Part shown: positions 48,404 to 56,040 of the stretch, in pieces
Layout of the letters: each line of letters opens with the position of its first letter
Numbering within the stretch: position 1 is the stretch's first letter
Assembly (NCBI RefSeq): GCF_039544105.1
Contig: NZ_BAABLA010000028.1
DNA length: 64,000 bases
DNA from: Haloechinothrix_A salitolerans
Lineage (GTDB): Bacteria > Actinomycetota > Actinomycetes > Mycobacteriales > Pseudonocardiaceae
Strand: one strand, 5' to 3'
Position numbers and translations under genes: made by a program
Notes under the pieces: model-generated
Told to the model about the DNA's origin: nothing
Databases searched by the model: none
The model's input: only the letters and a program-made list of their open reading frames with translations

Positions 48404-50902
48404 TCAGTCCTTTCGCCCCGGCAGTCCCGACATCACCGACGTCGGCAGCAGCTTGCCTTGCCAAGACAGCGGCGCCGCGTCGTTCACACTGGTCCGCAGT
48501 CCCTCGAACGCGGCGGCAAGCTCGGGATCGACGTCGGTGCGACCGCTGTACCAGGACCGCTCCAAGACTCGCACGATGGTGTCCAGATGGCGCTGCCCCT
48601 CGTCGTCGAGTGCGTAGTCGGACGCCAGCCTGCGGGCGGTCTCCCTGACCGTCTCGGCCTCCGCGACCGGCGTGCCTCGGTCGGCCAGCTCGTCGAGCAA
48701 CTCCCGCCACGCCGCGGATGCCGCGTCGGGTCTGCCAAGCAGGATGTCGTGCAACCTGCCGCCCCGGTGGTACTCGCGCAGCAGCGCCGGCGCGACCAGC
48801 GCGCCGGTCACCAGGAGTAGTGCGATGGCGAGTAGCCACGACGCCATCCAACCGACCAATGCGATCGACAGCAGCCAGCCCGCCGCGGTCGCCGGTGGCA
48901 GCCACCAGCGGGCACGCGCGAGCCTGCGCACGAGCGGTGAGCTGGTGTCGGAGTCCGGCTGGGAACGCAGCTCACTGGTGCGCCGCACCACGAACACGGT
49001 CGCCACCGTCATCCAGGTGGCGAGCAACACCAGCAGCAGAACGGGCCAGCGCACCCAATCCGGTGCTCGCGCGAGACTGACGGTGTCGTCTTCCGCCTGC
49101 CGCGTGTCGGCTTGCTCGGGCGGCTCCGGTGTGGGGGTGGGGGTGTTGTCTCGCTGGTCCTGGCCGCTGGCCCTTTCCTGCGGGCCACCGTTCGACGAGC
49201 TGCTGGTGTCGTCATCCAAGTAGTCCGGCACAACGCCTCGGCCATCGTCCAGTGGCGTCGGGTCGAAGGCCACCCAGCCGTGGTTTGGGCCGAAGTAGAC
49301 CTCTGCCCAGGCGTGGGCGTCCTTGGTGCTGATGCTGTTGTAGCCGTTCATTCGCTTGCCAGCGGTGAAACCGATAGCCACCCTGGCGCCGATGCCTTCG
49401 CTGCGCAGCATGACCGCCATGGCCGACGCGAACTGCGCACAGTAGCCGCGCTTTCCCTCGAGCAGGAAGTGCGCCAGCGCGTTGGTGCCCGCGTTACTCG
49501 CCGTCTCGGTGTCGTAGGTGAAGTCGCCGTCATCGATGAAGTACCGCCACAGCGCTTGCGCTTTGCCGTAGGTGGTGGTCTCGCCCGCGACGATCCGGTC
49601 GGTCAACCGCCGCACCCTGGGGTCGATCGGTGGTGGCGTGCTGTAGAGCGCCGGGATCTGGCCGGTATCGGCGGTGACGCCGCTCAGCTGGTCCTTCGTC
49701 GGTTGCGCCAGCGAGGACATCACGGTGTAGGGCGGTGGCCGCCGCGCCCGCTCGGTGTAGATCGTGCCGCTGACCTGGTCGTAGTACCAGCTGTCGTCGA
49801 TGCCGGTGATCTGGCGTGGTTTGCCGTAGATCGGCAGCCATACGTCACGCCAACGCACCGGTTCGATCCTGATCGTTCTCGGCTGTCCGACGTTGTCGCC
49901 AGCCGCGCGAGGCAGCCGGTCGTTCGCGACGACCCCCGCGGGCATCGGCCCTGGTCGCAGCCGCCAACCCTCGTTGGGCGCGTATGTGTCGAGGGTGAAC
50001 GCGCGCATGAGCCGCTCGTCGTCCTCAAGGCCGCGCACGCGGAACAGCTCGATGTCACTCTGCTGGTTGAGCAGCCCTTGCAGCTCGGTGAATGGCTGCA
50101 AGCCGAGACCAGCCGCCGTGGGTCCCCGGTTGCCACCGCCGGAGTTGAACGGCAGCTGACCAACGGTGCCGATCGTGGTGACGGTGGCTCCGGCGAGCAA
50201 GCCGCACACGATCGCCACCGAGACGACGATGGACGGCGTCGACGCCATGGCCACGCGTTCACTGGGGTGCTGTCTGCCGTGCCTACCTTGCCAGCCGCGA
50301 TGGCGATGGCCGCTGTCCAACGCGATGAGCACCGCGAATGTGCCCGCGCCAAGCACGAACGTCCACCACGGCAGCAGTTCGTCCGCCAGCGACGCGGGCA
50401 CCGCATAGAGACACAGCAGCACCAACCCGGACGCCGCGGGCGCCGCGACCGTCACCGCGACGGTGTCCACCAGCACCGCCACCAGACCGATGCCGATCGT
50501 GGCGAGGCACAAGATCGGCGTGCTCGCTGTCACCGGTGGCAGGCTGGTCCGGATCTGCCCACCCGCCGCGGTCAGCACCTCGTTCAACTCGGCGAACGCG
50601 GCGGGACCTGGGATGATCGCCAGGATTCCCGAGCTGGTGAACATTCCCGTGACCAGCAACAGCAGCACCAGGATCTGGCCAAGCCCCACGACGAGCGCTG
50701 GGGTGCGCAGCGAGCGCAAGGCCAGTCCGGTGCAGACGACGAGCACGACCGCGACGATGACGTAGCTCAGCCACGACCAACCTTTGATGACGCCGGTCAG
50801 CGCGGTGGCCGAGCACACGGTGGCCACCCCGGCGGCAGCTGGTGCGATGATCGAACCAGCCCAGTCATGCTGGCCGCGCCGTGCGGGAGCCGGTTGGCTC
50901 AT
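48404..50902 (-). CDS. TgpA-type membrane transglutaminase-like protein
   Basis: The 832-residue protein has an N-terminal bundle of about six helices (DUF3488-type, to about residue 230) and an extracytoplasmic transglutaminase domain with Cys488 in RGYCAQFASAMAVMLRSEG, then His in DAHAWAEVYF and Asp in WVAFDPTP, a complete triad. A helix near 605 and a C-terminal DUF4129-like domain follow. Such proteins cross-link or cleave peptide substrates at the cell surface. ATG 50902 overlaps the DUF58 stop by 4 nt. The MoxR-DUF58-transglutaminase trio is a conserved operon. Confidence 0.93.
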   Translation of the reverse strand: MSQPAPARRGQHDWAGSIIAPAAAGVATVCSATALTGVIKGWSWLSYVIVAVVLVVCTGLALRSLRTPALVVGLGQILVLLLLVTGMFTSSGILAIIPGPAAFAELNEVLTAAGGQIRTSLPPVTASTPILCLATIGIGLVAVLVDTVAVTVAAPAASGLVLLCLYAVPASLADELLPWWTFVLGAGTFAVLIALDSGHRHRGWQGRHGRQHPSERVAMASTPSIVVSVAIVCGLLAGATVTTIGTVGQLPFNSGGGNRGPTAAGLGLQPFTELQGLLNQQSDIELFRVRGLEDDERLMRAFTLDTYAPNEGWRLRPGPMPAGVVANDRLPRAAGDNVGQPRTIRIEPVRWRDVWLPIYGKPRQITGIDDSWYYDQVSGTIYTERARRPPPYTVMSSLAQPTKDQLSGVTADTGQIPALYSTPPPIDPRVRRLTDRIVAGETTTYGKAQALWRYFIDDGDFTYDTETASNAGTNALAHFLLEGKRGYCAQFASAMAVMLRSEGIGARVAIGFTAGKRMNGYNSISTKDAHAWAEVYFGPNHGWVAFDPTPLDDGRGVVPDYLDDDTSSSSNGGPQERASGQDQRDNTPTPTPEPPEQADTRQAEDDTVSLARAPDWVRWPVLLLVLLATWMTVATVFVVRRTSELRSQPDSDTSSPLVRRLARARWWLPPATAAGWLLSIALVGWMASWLLAIALLLVTGALVAPALLREYHRGGRLHDILLGRPDAASAAWRELLDELADRGTPVAEAETVRETARRLASDYALDDEGQRHLDTIVRVLERSWYSGRTDVDPELAAAFEGLRTSVNDAAPLSWQGKLLPTSVMSGLPGRKD

Positions 50903-52155
50903 GATCCCACCATCGCCGGATACCAGCGGCCCGCGCGGCACAGCTCGGCCCACACGTCGGGGATCGCCGATCCTTGCCGGGCGATGACGACGCTCCAGCC
51001 CGCCGCGCGTAGCAGCCGCGCTGACTCCTCGACGGCTGAGGAGCGCGTGGCTCCGTTCCCCGGCGACGACCAAGCACCGGTGTCCAGCAGCACCGCGAGG
51101 CTGCGCATGCCGCGCGCCCGGTGCCGGGTCAGCTCGTGAATCGCCTCGTTGCTGATGCTGCCGAGGACCGCGATCAGTTCCTTGCCGCCCGCCGGATCCC
51201 CACCGAGTGTGACATCGCGCTGGTGCGCGGGTTGCAGCATCGCCAGCGCGTCGAGCGCGACGTTGTCATGGGCGGGACCGCCGTCGGCTGGCAGCTCCGC
51301 CAGCACCTTCGCGTGTTCGGTCACCAGCCGCACCGCGTGTCCTGACCGGCGCAGGTGGAGCGCGACGCTCGCGGCGAACGATACGGCCCACTCGATGCTG
51401 GCCTTCGGTCCCGTGCCATGGTGGGCCGCCGTCCTGTGGTCGAGCAGGACGACGGTGCCACCATGGCGTGGCTTCTCCTCGAGCCGCACCATGATCTCAT
51501 CCCGGCGCGCGGTCGACGGCCAGTGCACCAGCCGCATGTCGTCACCTTGCCGGTACTGCCGCACGATCGCGTCCGGTTCGCCTGCGCCGGAGCCGCGCTG
51601 GATCGATCCATCCTCGCCAGCGCCGAGACCTCCGCCGGACGGCAGCCCGCTGAGCTGCTGGGTGTGCGGTACCACCGTCAGCCGGGACGTGCCGATCAGC
51701 TCCCGTTCGAACTCGCAGATGCCGAACGGATCGGTCACTCTGGCGCGCAGCGGACCGACCTGCTGCATGCCGCGCAGCTGCGGGCGTAGCCCGTACCGCA
51801 GCGGTACCCGCTGGCCGTGCGGAAGGTGCTCCACGATGAACCGGGGTCGCGCGCCAAGGCCATAGGCGACGCCGTCCTCGAGTAGCACCTCACCGGACGG
51901 CATTCTGCCCGCTCGCCACAGCTGGAGCCGCACTGTCGTCTCTGTGCCCGCCGGTACGCGGTCGGGTTCCAGCGCGCGAGTCGCTCCGATGCGCACCTTC
52001 GACAGCGTGATGAACAGCATCATGAGGAGGGGCAGGGCGATGACGAACACCGCGACCCGCAGCAGATCCCGTTCGTTGAGCACCCAGGCGCAGATGGCGG
52101 CGGCGACGCCCGCGGCGAGGAGGCACCTGCCGCGTGTGGTCAGTCCGGACAGCAT
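50899..52155 (-). CDS. DUF58 domain protein
   Basis: The 418-residue protein has two N-terminal membrane helices (residues 9-25 and 32-50), a beta-rich domain, then the DUF58 signature YRQGDDMRLVHWPSTARRDE near residue 207 with a VWA-like C-terminal fold. It is a conserved partner of MoxR ATPases, thought to be acted on by them; the biochemical role is unknown. ATG 52155 is preferred to a 33-codon extension because the first membrane helix follows it. The MoxR gene ends 13 nt upstream. Confidence 0.9.
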   Translation of the reverse strand: MLSGLTTRGRCLLAAGVAAAICAWVLNERDLLRVAVFVIALPLLMMLFITLSKVRIGATRALEPDRVPAGTETTVRLQLWRAGRMPSGEVLLEDGVAYGLGARPRFIVEHLPHGQRVPLRYGLRPQLRGMQQVGPLRARVTDPFGICEFERELIGTSRLTVVPHTQQLSGLPSGGGLGAGEDGSIQRGSGAGEPDAIVRQYRQGDDMRLVHWPSTARRDEIMVRLEEKPRHGGTVVLLDHRTAAHHGTGPKASIEWAVSFAASVALHLRRSGHAVRLVTEHAKVLAELPADGGPAHDNVALDALAMLQPAHQRDVTLGGDPAGGKELIAVLGSISNEAIHELTRHRARGMRSLAVLLDTGAWSSPGNGATRSSAVEESARLLRAAGWSVVIARQGSAIPDVWAELCRAGRWYPAMVGS

Positions 52156-52168
52156 GGCCGTTGGGCCG

Positions 52169-53248
52169 TCAGCGACGCGACGGGTTCGCGCGGGGGACCG
52201 GCACGCGTTGCAGCACCGACCGCACCGTGTCGGCGGCGGAGCGGCGCGCGGCATGCGCCTCCGTCGTCAGCACGAGCCGGTGGGTGAGCACGGGGATGGC
52301 GACGGCGTGGATGTCGTCGGGGATGACGTACTCCCGTCCCGCCAGCGCCGCCTGCGCGCGGGCGCTGCGGACCAGTTGCAGCGTGGCGCGGGGCGACGCG
52401 CCCAGCCGCACCTCGGACAGTGTCCTGGTCGCACCGACCAGGTCGACGGCGTACTGCCGCACCTCGCGGGAGATGTGGATGGTGCGGACCGCCTGGATCA
52501 TCCTGCGCAGCGTGGCCGCGTTGGAGACCGGGGTCAGGTCGGCGAACGGGTCATGGCCGGAGTGCTCGTCGACCATCGCCAGTTCGGCGGTTTGATCCGG
52601 ATAACCAATGGATACGCGCGCGGTGAACCGGTCGCGCTGCGCCTCGGGGAGGATGTAGGTGCCTTCCATCTCAACCGGGTTCTGCGTCGCGATCACCATG
52701 AACGGCGTATCGAGCTGGTAGGTCGTGCGGTCGACGGTGACCTGGCCTTCCTCCATGCATTCCAGCAACGCCGACTGGGTCTTCGGCGAGGCGCGGTTGA
52801 TCTCGTCGCCGACGACGATGTTGGCGAAGACCGGGCCCGCCCTGAACTCGAAGCCACCGCTCTCTCTGTTGTAGATGGAGACACCGGTGACATCGCTCGG
52901 CAAGAGATCGGGAGTGAACTGAATCCGGCTCACCGTGCAGTCGATGGAGCGGGCGAGCGCCTTCGCCAGGGATGTCTTGCCGACACCGGGCACGTCTTCG
53001 ACAAGCAGGTGTCCTTGCGCGAGCAACGTCACCAGTGCGATACGCACGACGTCGGGTTTGCCGACGAGGATGCGCTCGATGTTGTTGGTGATGTCGCGGG
53101 TGACGGAGTGCAGTTCGTCGAGGTCGGACACCCCGATGGTGCCCTCTCGTGACGTGCGATGTGGCGGGTGCGATCCGTTGCCGATGATGTCTTCATCCGT
53201 CGTCGGGTACGCCGCGGCATGACCCGCGGTCTCGATCCTCGACGTCAC
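52169..53248 (-). CDS. MoxR-family AAA+ ATPase
   Basis: The 359-residue ATPase has Walker A PGVGKT (87-92), Walker B NIVVGDEINRASPKTQSALL and sensor MVIATQNPVE. A C-terminal lid domain follows (ASPRATLQLVRSARAQAALAGR). It belongs to the main MoxR subfamily that pairs with DUF58/transglutaminase genes, distinct from the CoxD-like one at 14376. GTG 53248 is set by a GAGGAGG site 6 nt upstream. About 40 residues before the AAA domain are polar and poorly conserved. Confidence 0.94.
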   Translation of the reverse strand: MTSRIETAGHAAAYPTTDEDIIGNGSHPPHRTSREGTIGVSDLDELHSVTRDITNNIERILVGKPDVVRIALVTLLAQGHLLVEDVPGVGKTSLAKALARSIDCTVSRIQFTPDLLPSDVTGVSIYNRESGGFEFRAGPVFANIVVGDEINRASPKTQSALLECMEEGQVTVDRTTYQLDTPFMVIATQNPVEMEGTYILPEAQRDRFTARVSIGYPDQTAELAMVDEHSGHDPFADLTPVSNAATLRRMIQAVRTIHISREVRQYAVDLVGATRTLSEVRLGASPRATLQLVRSARAQAALAGREYVIPDDIHAVAIPVLTHRLVLTTEAHAARRSAADTVRSVLQRVPVPRANPSRR

Positions 53249-53571
53249 ACGTCCTCCTCGTGAGCAATGCCCCACGATAGCGCGCGGGCGTTTCGCGGCA
53301 CTGCGACCCGGTGTGATGTTTGTTGGGTTACCACCACTCTGCCTTGCAGTGTGTCAAAGTTCTGTCGCCACGTCCGCCCGGGTTGGTCCGATTTTCACGG
53401 CGAAACCAGCCAATCGGCCGCATTACCGTGGCTTTCCCACATCTCCCCACTCCGGTCGCGGGATGTCTCCCACACCGCGCCACCCTTGTCCCTCGCGGGG
53501 CGGTTCCTGGGCGCCGACCCTGGGTTTTGTGACCCGAAAGGGGGAGAAGTGCCAGGGACTCGGTGTGATCT

Positions 53572-53586
53572 CCCCACCACACCCCA
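53572..53586 (-). promoter_or_regulatory. Second MraZ-like repeat pair, opposite orientation
   Basis: The plus strand reads CCCCA-CCACA-CCCCA, that is, two TGGGG units spaced 10 bp on the minus strand. It is 75 nt upstream of the main mraZ operator and inverted relative to it. Confidence 0.4.
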
Positions 53587-53653
53587 CCGTCAACCCTGTG
53601 CTGTGACCTGCGGAAACGTTCGTAGCACCGCTGCTGGATCGACTCATTTCGCG

Positions 53654-53695
53654 TTGACTGTGGTGAAAAGTGGGGTACGGTGGCGACAAGTGGGG
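53654..53695 (+). promoter_or_regulatory. mraZ promoter overlapping a four-repeat MraZ operator
   Basis: TGGTG (53661), TGGGG (53671), TGGCG (53681) and TGGGG (53691) recur every 10 bp. E. coli MraZ binds TGGGN direct repeats separated by 5 nt, the same period. A promoter TTGACT (53654-53659), 16 nt, TACGGT (53676-53681) is threaded through the repeats, so MraZ binding would repress its own division operon. Confidence 0.75.
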
Positions 53696-53759
53696 CAGCA
53701 GGGAGCCCCAGGGCCGTGACCTTCCTGGATGAGCAGGTTCCGGCGGGGAGGTGGTTGCC

Positions 53760-54191
53760 GTGTTTCTCGGTACCCACACGCCCAAGCTTGACGACAAGGG
53801 GCGGCTCACGCTGCCCGCGAAGTTCCGTGAGGCGCTGGCAGGTGGACTGATGGTGACGAAGGGGCAAGACCACTGCCTCTACGTCTTCCCACGTGCCGAG
53901 TTCGAGCAGTTGGCCCGCAAGGTGGCGGAGGCACCGTTCACCAACGAGGCGGTGCGGGCCTACCAGCGGTACCTGTTCGCGGGAACCGACGAGCAGCGCC
54001 CCGACGGGCAGGGGCGCATCGCGATCGCGCCAGAACTGCGGCGCTATGCGGGGCTCAACAAGGAGTGCGTGGTGATCGGGGCGATCACCCGGTTGGAGAT
54101 CTGGGACGCCCAAGCATGGCAGGGCTACTTGGAAGAACACGAGGACAGCTACGCCAAGGCGCAAGAGGAGGTGCTTCCGGGACTCTTCTGA
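53760..54191 (+). CDS. mraZ: Transcriptional regulator MraZ
   Basis: The 143-residue protein has two SpoVT/AbrB-like halves: FLGTHTPKLDDKGRLTLPAK at the start and GTDEQRPDGQGRIAIAPELR in the second, each with the D-x-K/Q-GR core. MraZ forms a DNA-binding ring that represses the dcw operon. I use GTG 53760, 9 nt after GGGGAGG. The GTG at 53751 directly abuts that site and is too close to be the start, and 143 residues is the normal length. Four repeats of its likely operator lie upstream. Confidence 0.95.
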   Translation: MFLGTHTPKLDDKGRLTLPAKFREALAGGLMVTKGQDHCLYVFPRAEFEQLARKVAEAPFTNEAVRAYQRYLFAGTDEQRPDGQGRIAIAPELRRYAGLNKECVVIGAITRLEIWDAQAWQGYLEEHEDSYAKAQEEVLPGLF

Positions 54192-54203
54192 CGCGCACGG
54201 CAC

Positions 54204-54228
54204 ACCCTGGCTGTCGGGGGGTCAGGGT
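54204..54228. promoter_or_regulatory. Small hairpin in the mraZ-rsmH gap
   Basis: ACCCTG (54204-54209) pairs with CAGGGT (54223-54228). It lies just after the mraZ stop in a 209-nt gap that otherwise holds nothing recognisable. It may modulate read-through into rsmH. Confidence 0.35.
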
Positions 54229-54400
54229 AGGCCGATCGGCGACGGCGGCCGGACGCGGATGTCGTGAGGCCTCTGTCCGCACGAGAGTGACCCTGGTGCA
54301 ACTTCCCCGGCACCAGGTTCACGGCGGAGCGGGCGGGGACCTGACGGCACCCGCGTCCCGAGTTCCCGGGGCGAGCACGGAGGTGGAAAGGGGGCACGGC

Positions 54401-55411
54401 ATGGCAGCCAGCGATGGTGCCAATGGCGCTGACGGCGCGGCGCATGCCGCGCCGCACGAGCCGGTGTTGCTCGATCGTGTGCTCGAGCTGTTCGCCCCCG
54501 CGCTGGACCGAGAGGGCACCGACGGTGCTGTCCTTGTCGACGCGACGCTCGGTCTCGGTGGGCACGCCGACGCGTTGTTGACCGCGCACCCCTCACTGCG
54601 GCTGATCGGGCTGGACCGTGACCAGCACGCCGTGGCGTACTCACGCGAACGCCTCGCCCGTCATGGCGACCGGGTGCGGCTGGTGCACGCCGTCTACGAC
54701 GAGATCGCCGATGTTCTCGCCGACCAGGGCGTGGACGTGGTGCAGGGCGTGTTGTTCGATCTCGGTGTCTCCTCGATGCAACTCGACACCGGCGAGCGTG
54801 GTTTCGCGTACTCGGTCGACGCTGCGCTGGACATGCGCATGGATGACAGCAGGGGGCAGACCGCGGCCGAGTTGCTGAACACCGCGCCGATCGACGAGTT
54901 GACCAGGATCCTGCGCACCTACGGTGAGGAGAAGTTCGCCGCCAAGATCGCCAAGGCCATCGGCGCCGCTCGGGAGAAGGAACCGTTCACCACCAGCGCG
55001 CGGCTGGTTCAGCTCATCTACGACACCGTGCCCGCACCGGCGCGGCGCACCGGCGGTCACCCGGCGAAACGCACCTTCCAAGCGTTGCGGATCGCCGTCA
55101 ATCGGGAGTTAGACGTCTTGGCGCGCGCGTTGCCCGCCGCGTTGGACGTGCTCGCGCCCGGTGGGCGGATCGTCGTGGAGTCGTACCACTCGCTTGAGGA
55201 CCGAATGGTCAAGCGCGCGCTCGCCGAGCGGTCACGTTCGCGGACCCCGGAAGGGCTGCCGGTGGAGCTGCCAGGACACGGGCCGGAATTCCGGCTGCTG
55301 ACCAGGGGTGCCGAACGCGCGTCCGAGGCGGAGTGCGAACGCAACCCCAGGGCAATCTCGGTGCGCCTGCGCGCAGCGGAACGGATCGTGACGGAGGAGG
55401 CGCCAGCATGA
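54401..55411 (+). CDS. rsmH: 16S rRNA (cytosine-1402-N4)-methyltransferase
   Basis: RsmH (MraW) methylates C1402 of 16S rRNA. The 336-residue protein has HEPVLLDRVLELF, the SAM motif LVDATLGLGGHADALL (near residue 46), FDLGVSSMQLD, GHPAKRTFQALRIAVNREL and the closing VVESYHSLEDRMVK, all in order. A short Ala/Gly-rich N-terminus (about 18 residues) is typical of actinobacteria. ATG 54401 follows a GGAAAGGGGG stretch. The stop overlaps the ftsL ATG by 4 nt. Confidence 0.97.
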   Translation: MAASDGANGADGAAHAAPHEPVLLDRVLELFAPALDREGTDGAVLVDATLGLGGHADALLTAHPSLRLIGLDRDQHAVAYSRERLARHGDRVRLVHAVYDEIADVLADQGVDVVQGVLFDLGVSSMQLDTGERGFAYSVDAALDMRMDDSRGQTAAELLNTAPIDELTRILRTYGEEKFAAKIAKAIGAAREKEPFTTSARLVQLIYDTVPAPARRTGGHPAKRTFQALRIAVNRELDVLARALPAALDVLAPGGRIVVESYHSLEDRMVKRALAERSRSRTPEGLPVELPGHGPEFRLLTRGAERASEAECERNPRAISVRLRAAERIVTEEAPA

Positions 55412-56034
55412 CGACGGCGAGCAGGACCGCGACCGCGGCACGAGCGGACACTGAGGCGTCGCAGGCACGGGCTTCGACTGCGACACGAACTCGTACCGGG
55501 CAGCGCACCACTCGACGCTCACCGCGGCGTTCCGCTCGGCCATCGCCGGAGCGGTCTCCCGAGCGTTCCCCACAGCGATCGACACCGCACGGACCGGAGC
55601 GGGGCAGGAGTTCGGCCGCGCGGAAGGCGTACGCCCGCCGGGCGCAGCGCACCGCGGCCGTCGACCATGTCGAGAGCGGCACCGCCGCGGCGGGGATGGG
55701 TGCGCTGCTCGCGCTCCGGCTGCCGAAGTCCCGGGCGTCGTTCGTGCTGCTCATGATGGTGTTGCTGGCGACGGGCGTCATCATGACGCTCTGGCTGTCC
55801 ACCCAGGCGATCGCGGATTCCTACCGGCTGGAGCGGATGCGGGCCGAGACCGCTTACCTCGAGGAGCGCGCCGAGCAGCTCCAGCGCGATGTGGCGCGGC
55901 AGGAGTCGCCCGCCGAGTTGGCGGAGAAGGCGAGGGAGCTGGGCATGGTGCCGTCAGGGAACCCGGCGCGCATCGTGGTGTCCGAGGACGGTAAGCCGAA
56001 GGTCGTCGGCGACCCACGACCGGCGGGCGGGTAG
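55408..56034 (+). CDS. ftsL: Cell division protein FtsL-like
   Basis: The 208-residue protein has a long cytoplasmic Ser/Arg/Pro-rich N-terminus (residues 1-105, with a repeated R-S-P-E pattern), one membrane helix (about 110-130, SRASFVLLMMVLLATGVIMT) and an extracytoplasmic heptad coiled coil (LERMRAETAYLEERAEQLQR). The last part ends KARELGMVPSGNPARIVV. This is the FtsL/DivIC layout, and the position between rsmH and ftsI supports it. FtsL assembles with FtsB/FtsQ to activate the septal synthase. The disordered N-terminus is long compared with other families. Confidence 0.88.
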   Translation: MTTASRTATAARADTEASQARASTATRTRTGQRTTRRSPRRSARPSPERSPERSPQRSTPHGPERGRSSAARKAYARRAQRTAAVDHVESGTAAAGMGALLALRLPKSRASFVLLMMVLLATGVIMTLWLSTQAIADSYRLERMRAETAYLEERAEQLQRDVARQESPAELAEKARELGMVPSGNPARIVVSEDGKPKVVGDPRPAGG

Positions 56035-56040
56035 CGCGCG

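Larger units (their letters stand above)
53249..53759. other. 511-nt gene-free divergent region between MoxR and mraZ
   Basis: No ORF with coding character was found here. It contains the mraZ promoter and operator at its right end (53654-53695). On the opposite strand it holds a TGGGG-N5-TGGGG pair (53572-53586). There is also a weak hairpin GGGGAGA/TCTCCCC (53541-53547 with 53569-53575). The left 290 nt have no structure I can name. Confidence 0.6.

Noticed and set aside
49112..51139. 675-codon plus-strand open frame
   Set aside because: It lies antisense to the transglutaminase gene, whose catalytic triad and membrane helices are intact. The antisense product is Arg/His/Gln-rich shadow sequence with no domain.
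53541..53575. GGGGAGA/TCTCCCC hairpin as a mraZ leader structure
   Set aside because: Only 7-bp arms with a 21-nt loop, upstream of the promoter; likely chance in this sequence context.
53751..53759. GTG at 53751 as the mraZ start
   Set aside because: It directly touches the GGGGAG ribosome site; GTG 53760 has proper spacing and gives the usual 143-residue protein.
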